A stretch of 16,128 nucleotides of DNA from SZUA-592 sp041556555 (GTDB lineage: Bacteria; Pseudomonadota; Gammaproteobacteria; Eutrophobiales; Eutrophobiaceae): assembly GCA_041556555.1 (NCBI GenBank), contig JBFFIE010000041.1, positions 1 to 16,128 of the forward strand. Direction: 5' to 3'. A program made the position numbers and the translations under genes. This document shows positions 13,957 through 16,128 of the stretch, piece after piece (within the stretch, counting starts at the first letter, position 1; each line of letters begins with the position of its first letter). The notes beneath the pieces are model-generated. The model was not told where the DNA came from. It made no database searches and saw only the letters and a list, made by a program, of their open reading frames with translations.

Positions 13957-14607
13957 TCAAGCATGCGCCTTGATAGCAGGTTTGATGATAACCTTGCCAC
14001 CTTTAGCACCTGGCACAGCTCCCTTGACGAGGATCAGGTTTCGCTCAGCGTCGACTCGAACCACTTCCAGATTCTGGGTGGCACGCTGTTTATTACCAAG
14101 CTGACCGGCCATTTTTTTGCCCTTAAACACACGGCCAGGTGTCTGGTTCTGACCGATGGACCCCGCTGACCGGTGTGAGAGAGAATTACCATGTGTGGCG
14201 TTTTGCATGGAAAAATTATGGCGCTTCACTGCACCGGCAAAACCTTTGCCCATGGTGGTGCCCATTACATCAACTTTTTGACCTGCCTCGAATATATCGA
14301 CCTTAATCTCACCGCCCTGGGCCAGGTCCTCACCCTCACCATCGCCCAGGCGGAATTCAAACAGACCCTCACCGGCAGAAATTTCTGCCTTGCTGAAGAT
14401 ACCGGCCAGGGGCTTGTTGACGCGCGAGGCCTTCTTGCTGCCCCAGGCTATCTGGACAGCCCTATAACCATCATGTTCAGCATCCATGACGCGAGTGATC
14501 TTGTTTGGTTCCGCCTCGATCACTGTGACAGGTACAGACTGGCCTTCTTCAGTGAAGACCCTGGTCATGCCACGTTTGCGTCCAATTATTCCAATCGTCA
14601 TTGTCAT
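13957..14607 (-). CDS. rplC: 50S ribosomal protein L3
   Basis: This 216-residue protein (E. coli 209) has the IGRKRGMTRVF start region and the conserved GNSLSHRSAGSIGQNQTPGR segment (about 149-168). The Gln in GQNQTPG corresponds to E. coli Gln150, methylated by PrmB. L3 starts 50S assembly and its finger approaches the peptidyl-transferase centre. Two ATGs lie close together, 14607 and 14601. The upstream one is only 4 nt from the weak AGG, and the second (214 residues) is better spaced, so the start is uncertain by two codons. Confidence 0.96.
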   Translation of the reverse strand: MTMTIGIIGRKRGMTRVFTEEGQSVPVTVIEAEPNKITRVMDAEHDGYRAVQIAWGSKKASRVNKPLAGIFSKAEISAGEGLFEFRLGDGEGEDLAQGGEIKVDIFEAGQKVDVMGTTMGKGFAGAVKRHNFSMQNATHGNSLSHRSAGSIGQNQTPGRVFKGKKMAGQLGNKQRATQNLEVVRVDAERNLILVKGAVPGAKGGKVIIKPAIKAHA

Positions 14608-14617
14608 GCAACCTGTA

Positions 14618-14932
14618 TCAGTTCAACTTGATCTGCACATCAACACCGGCAGCCAGATCAAGCTTCATCAAGGCGTCAACCGTTTTGTCAGTTGGATTTA
14701 CAATATCCAGTAAACGCTTGTGAGTGCGGATTTCATACTGATCTCGCGCGTCCTTGTTGACATGCGGGGAAATCAACACTGTAAAGCGCTCTTTCTTTGT
14801 CGGCAGAGGAATAGGTCCCTTGACCTGTGCACCGGTACGGCGCGCAGTCTCGACAATTTCGCGAGTGGATTGATCAATCAAGCGATGATCAAAGGCCTTG
14901 AGGCGAATCCGTATGTTTTGTTTTTCTGCCAT
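14618..14932 (-). CDS. rpsJ: 30S ribosomal protein S10
   Basis: This 104-residue protein (E. coli 103) has IRIRLKAFDHRLIDQSTREI, the PLPTKKERFTVL loop and SPHVNKDARDQYEIRTHKRL. S10 is part of the 30S head, and with NusB it forms the transcription antitermination complex. It starts only 6 nt after the tuf stop, so S10 synthesis is probably coupled to EF-Tu translation, and the 180-nt-scale leader known from E. coli cannot be present here. Confidence 0.99.
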   Translation of the reverse strand: MAEKQNIRIRLKAFDHRLIDQSTREIVETARRTGAQVKGPIPLPTKKERFTVLISPHVNKDARDQYEIRTHKRLLDIVNPTDKTVDALMKLDLAAGVDVQIKLN

Positions 14933-14938
14933 TAGCTG

Positions 14939-16128
14939 TTACTCGATAATCTTGGAGACGACCCCGGCACCCACGGTGCGGCCGCCTTCACGGATCGCAA
15001 ACCGCAACCCCTCTTCCATCGCAATCGGCACGATCAGCTTCACCGTCATCTTCACGTTATCACCCGGCATTACCATCTCGGTGCCGCCCGGTAATTCCAC
15101 CGCCCCGGTCACGTCCGTCGTCCGGAAGTAAAACTGCGGCCGGTAATTGTTAAAGAACGGCGTATGACGACCGCCCTCTTCCTTGCTCAAGACATACACT
15201 TCACATTCAAAATGGGTGTGCGGGGTGATCGAGCCCGGCTTACACAGCACCTGACCACGCTCCACTTCATCACGCTTGGTCCCTCGCAACAACACACCAA
15301 CATTATCACCCGCCTGGCCTTCGTCCAGCAGCTTCCTGAACATCTCCACCCCGGTACAGGTGGTCTTCTGCGTCGGCTTGACGCCCACAATCTCGATTTC
15401 TTCACCTACCTTGATCACTCCGCGCTCTATACGACCGGTCACCACTGTTCCGCGCCCGGATATCGAGAACACGTCCTCGATCGGCATCAAAAACGCCTGG
15501 TCCACCGGCCGGTCCGGCACCGGAATGTACTCGTCCATCGCCGCCAGCAGCTTCTCAATCGAGGGGACACCGATATCACTGGTGTCGCCTTCCAGGGCCT
15601 TCAGCGCACTGCCGGTGATGATCGGGGTCTCGTCCCCCGGGAATTCGTAACTGTCCAGAAGTTCCCGCACTTCCATTTCCACCAGTTCCAGCAACTCGGC
15701 ATCATCTACCTGGTCGGCCTTGTTCATGTACACCACGATCTTCGGCACACCCACCTGGCGCGCCAGCAGTATGTGTTCACGCGTCTGCGGCATCGGACCG
15801 TCGGCCGCGCTCACCACCAGGATCGCACCGTCCATCTGCGCCGCACCCGTGATCATGTTCTTCACATAGTCCGCGTGCCCCGGACAGTCGACGTGCGCGT
15901 AGTGCCGATTTTCGGTTTCGTACTCCACGTGTGCCGTGGCAATCGTGATGCCCCGGGCGCGCTCTTCCGGCGCGTTGTCAATCATGTCGTAGGCCTTGAA
16001 TTCACCGCCGAATTTCTCCGACATCGTCTTCGTGATCGCCGCCGTCAGGGTCGTCTTGCCATGGTCTACATGACCAATCGTTCCCACATTTACATGCGGC
16101 TTCTTGCGTTCAAATTTCTCCTTGGACA
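14939..16128 (-). CDS. tuf: Elongation factor Tu, missing only the first base of the start codon
   Basis: The visible frame begins with TG then TCC AAG GAG AAA (residues SKEKFERKKPHVNVGTIG), so the window cuts after the second base of the ATG; the full protein would be 396 residues (E. coli 394). EF-Tu delivers aminoacyl-tRNA to the ribosome as a GTP complex. The G domain has GHVDHGKT (19-26), the RGITIA effector region, DCPGH (81-85, with the GTPase His85), NKAD (136-139) and SAL (174-176). Domains 2 and 3 follow, with GRGTVVTGRIERG and RTTDVTGAVELP. The gene is visibly richer in G+C than the genes after it, with mostly C- or G-ending codons. It lies at the head of the S10 block, as in many gammaproteobacteria where tuf, fusA, rpsG and rpsL lie upstream; that part is outside the window. 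Confidence 0.99.
   Translation of the reverse strand, partial: SKEKFERKKPHVNVGTIGHVDHGKTTLTAAITKTMSEKFGGEFKAYDMIDNAPEERARGITIATAHVEYETENRHYAHVDCPGHADYVKNMITGAAQMDGAILVVSAADGPMPQTREHILLARQVGVPKIVVYMNKADQVDDAELLELVEMEVRELLDSYEFPGDETPIITGSALKALEGDTSDIGVPSIEKLLAAMDEYIPVPDRPVDQAFLMPIEDVFSISGRGTVVTGRIERGVIKVGEEIEIVGVKPTQKTTCTGVEMFRKLLDEGQAGDNVGVLLRGTKRDEVERGQVLCKPGSITPHTHFECEVYVLSKEEGGRHTPFFNNYRPQFYFRTTDVTGAVELPGGTEMVMPGDNVKMTVKLIVPIAMEEGLRFAIREGGRTVGAGVVSKIIE

Noticed and set aside
14939..16128. NKAD in place of E. coli NKCD in EF-Tu as an anomaly
   Set aside because: The third position of this G4 motif varies between Cys, Ala and others among functional EF-Tu proteins, so it is ordinary.
1..16128. 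CRISPR arrays, tRNA or rRNA genes, transposases, phage genes or defence systems
   Set aside because: None can be seen. Nearly all sequence is accounted for by conserved translation genes, and the only repeats are the short ones in the rpsN-rpsH spacer.

Overview
This window is the S10-spc-alpha ribosomal protein supercluster of a bacterium, read almost entirely on the minus strand. A short non-ribosomal stretch lies at the left end. Gene order (tuf, S10 block, spc block with secY, rpmJ, then S13-S11-S4-rpoA-L17) and protein sequences close to E. coli (RpoA, S4, L14, L2, EF-Tu) point to a gammaproteobacterium. A C-terminal-Phe outer-membrane barrel confirms a Gram-negative. Base composition is near 50% GC in the ribosomal genes, lower at the left end and clearly higher in tuf. 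I cannot name the genus.

Layout from the right (5' end of the operon): tuf (complete except the first base of its start codon), then rpsJ-rplC-rplD-rplW-rplB-rpsS-rplV-rpsC-rplP-rpmC-rpsQ, then rplN-rplX-rplE-rpsN-rpsH-rplF-rplR-rpsE-rpmD-rplO-secY-rpmJ, then rpsM-rpsK-rpsD-rpoA-rplQ. A strong intrinsic terminator follows rplQ. Beyond it lie a SAM hydroxide adenosyltransferase (DUF62) gene on the same strand and, convergent to it, the 3' part of an outer-membrane beta-barrel gene, separated from it by a perfect palindrome. No gene-free stretch exceeds 135 bases.

The genes form one translation and secretion unit: EF-Tu, 26 ribosomal proteins, the SecY translocon core and the RNA polymerase alpha subunit. 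Spacers between them are 27 nt or less, often with overlapping stop and start codons, which suggests long transcripts and translational coupling. The exception is the 135-nt rpsN-rpsH spacer, which holds a degenerate 7-bp tandem repeat, short direct repeats, a hairpin and a possible weak promoter.

No new multi-gene system is present. The points worth a second look are the rpsN-rpsH spacer, the replaced catalytic arginine in the DUF62 protein, the composition break at tuf, and the lack of room for an E. coli-type S10 leader.
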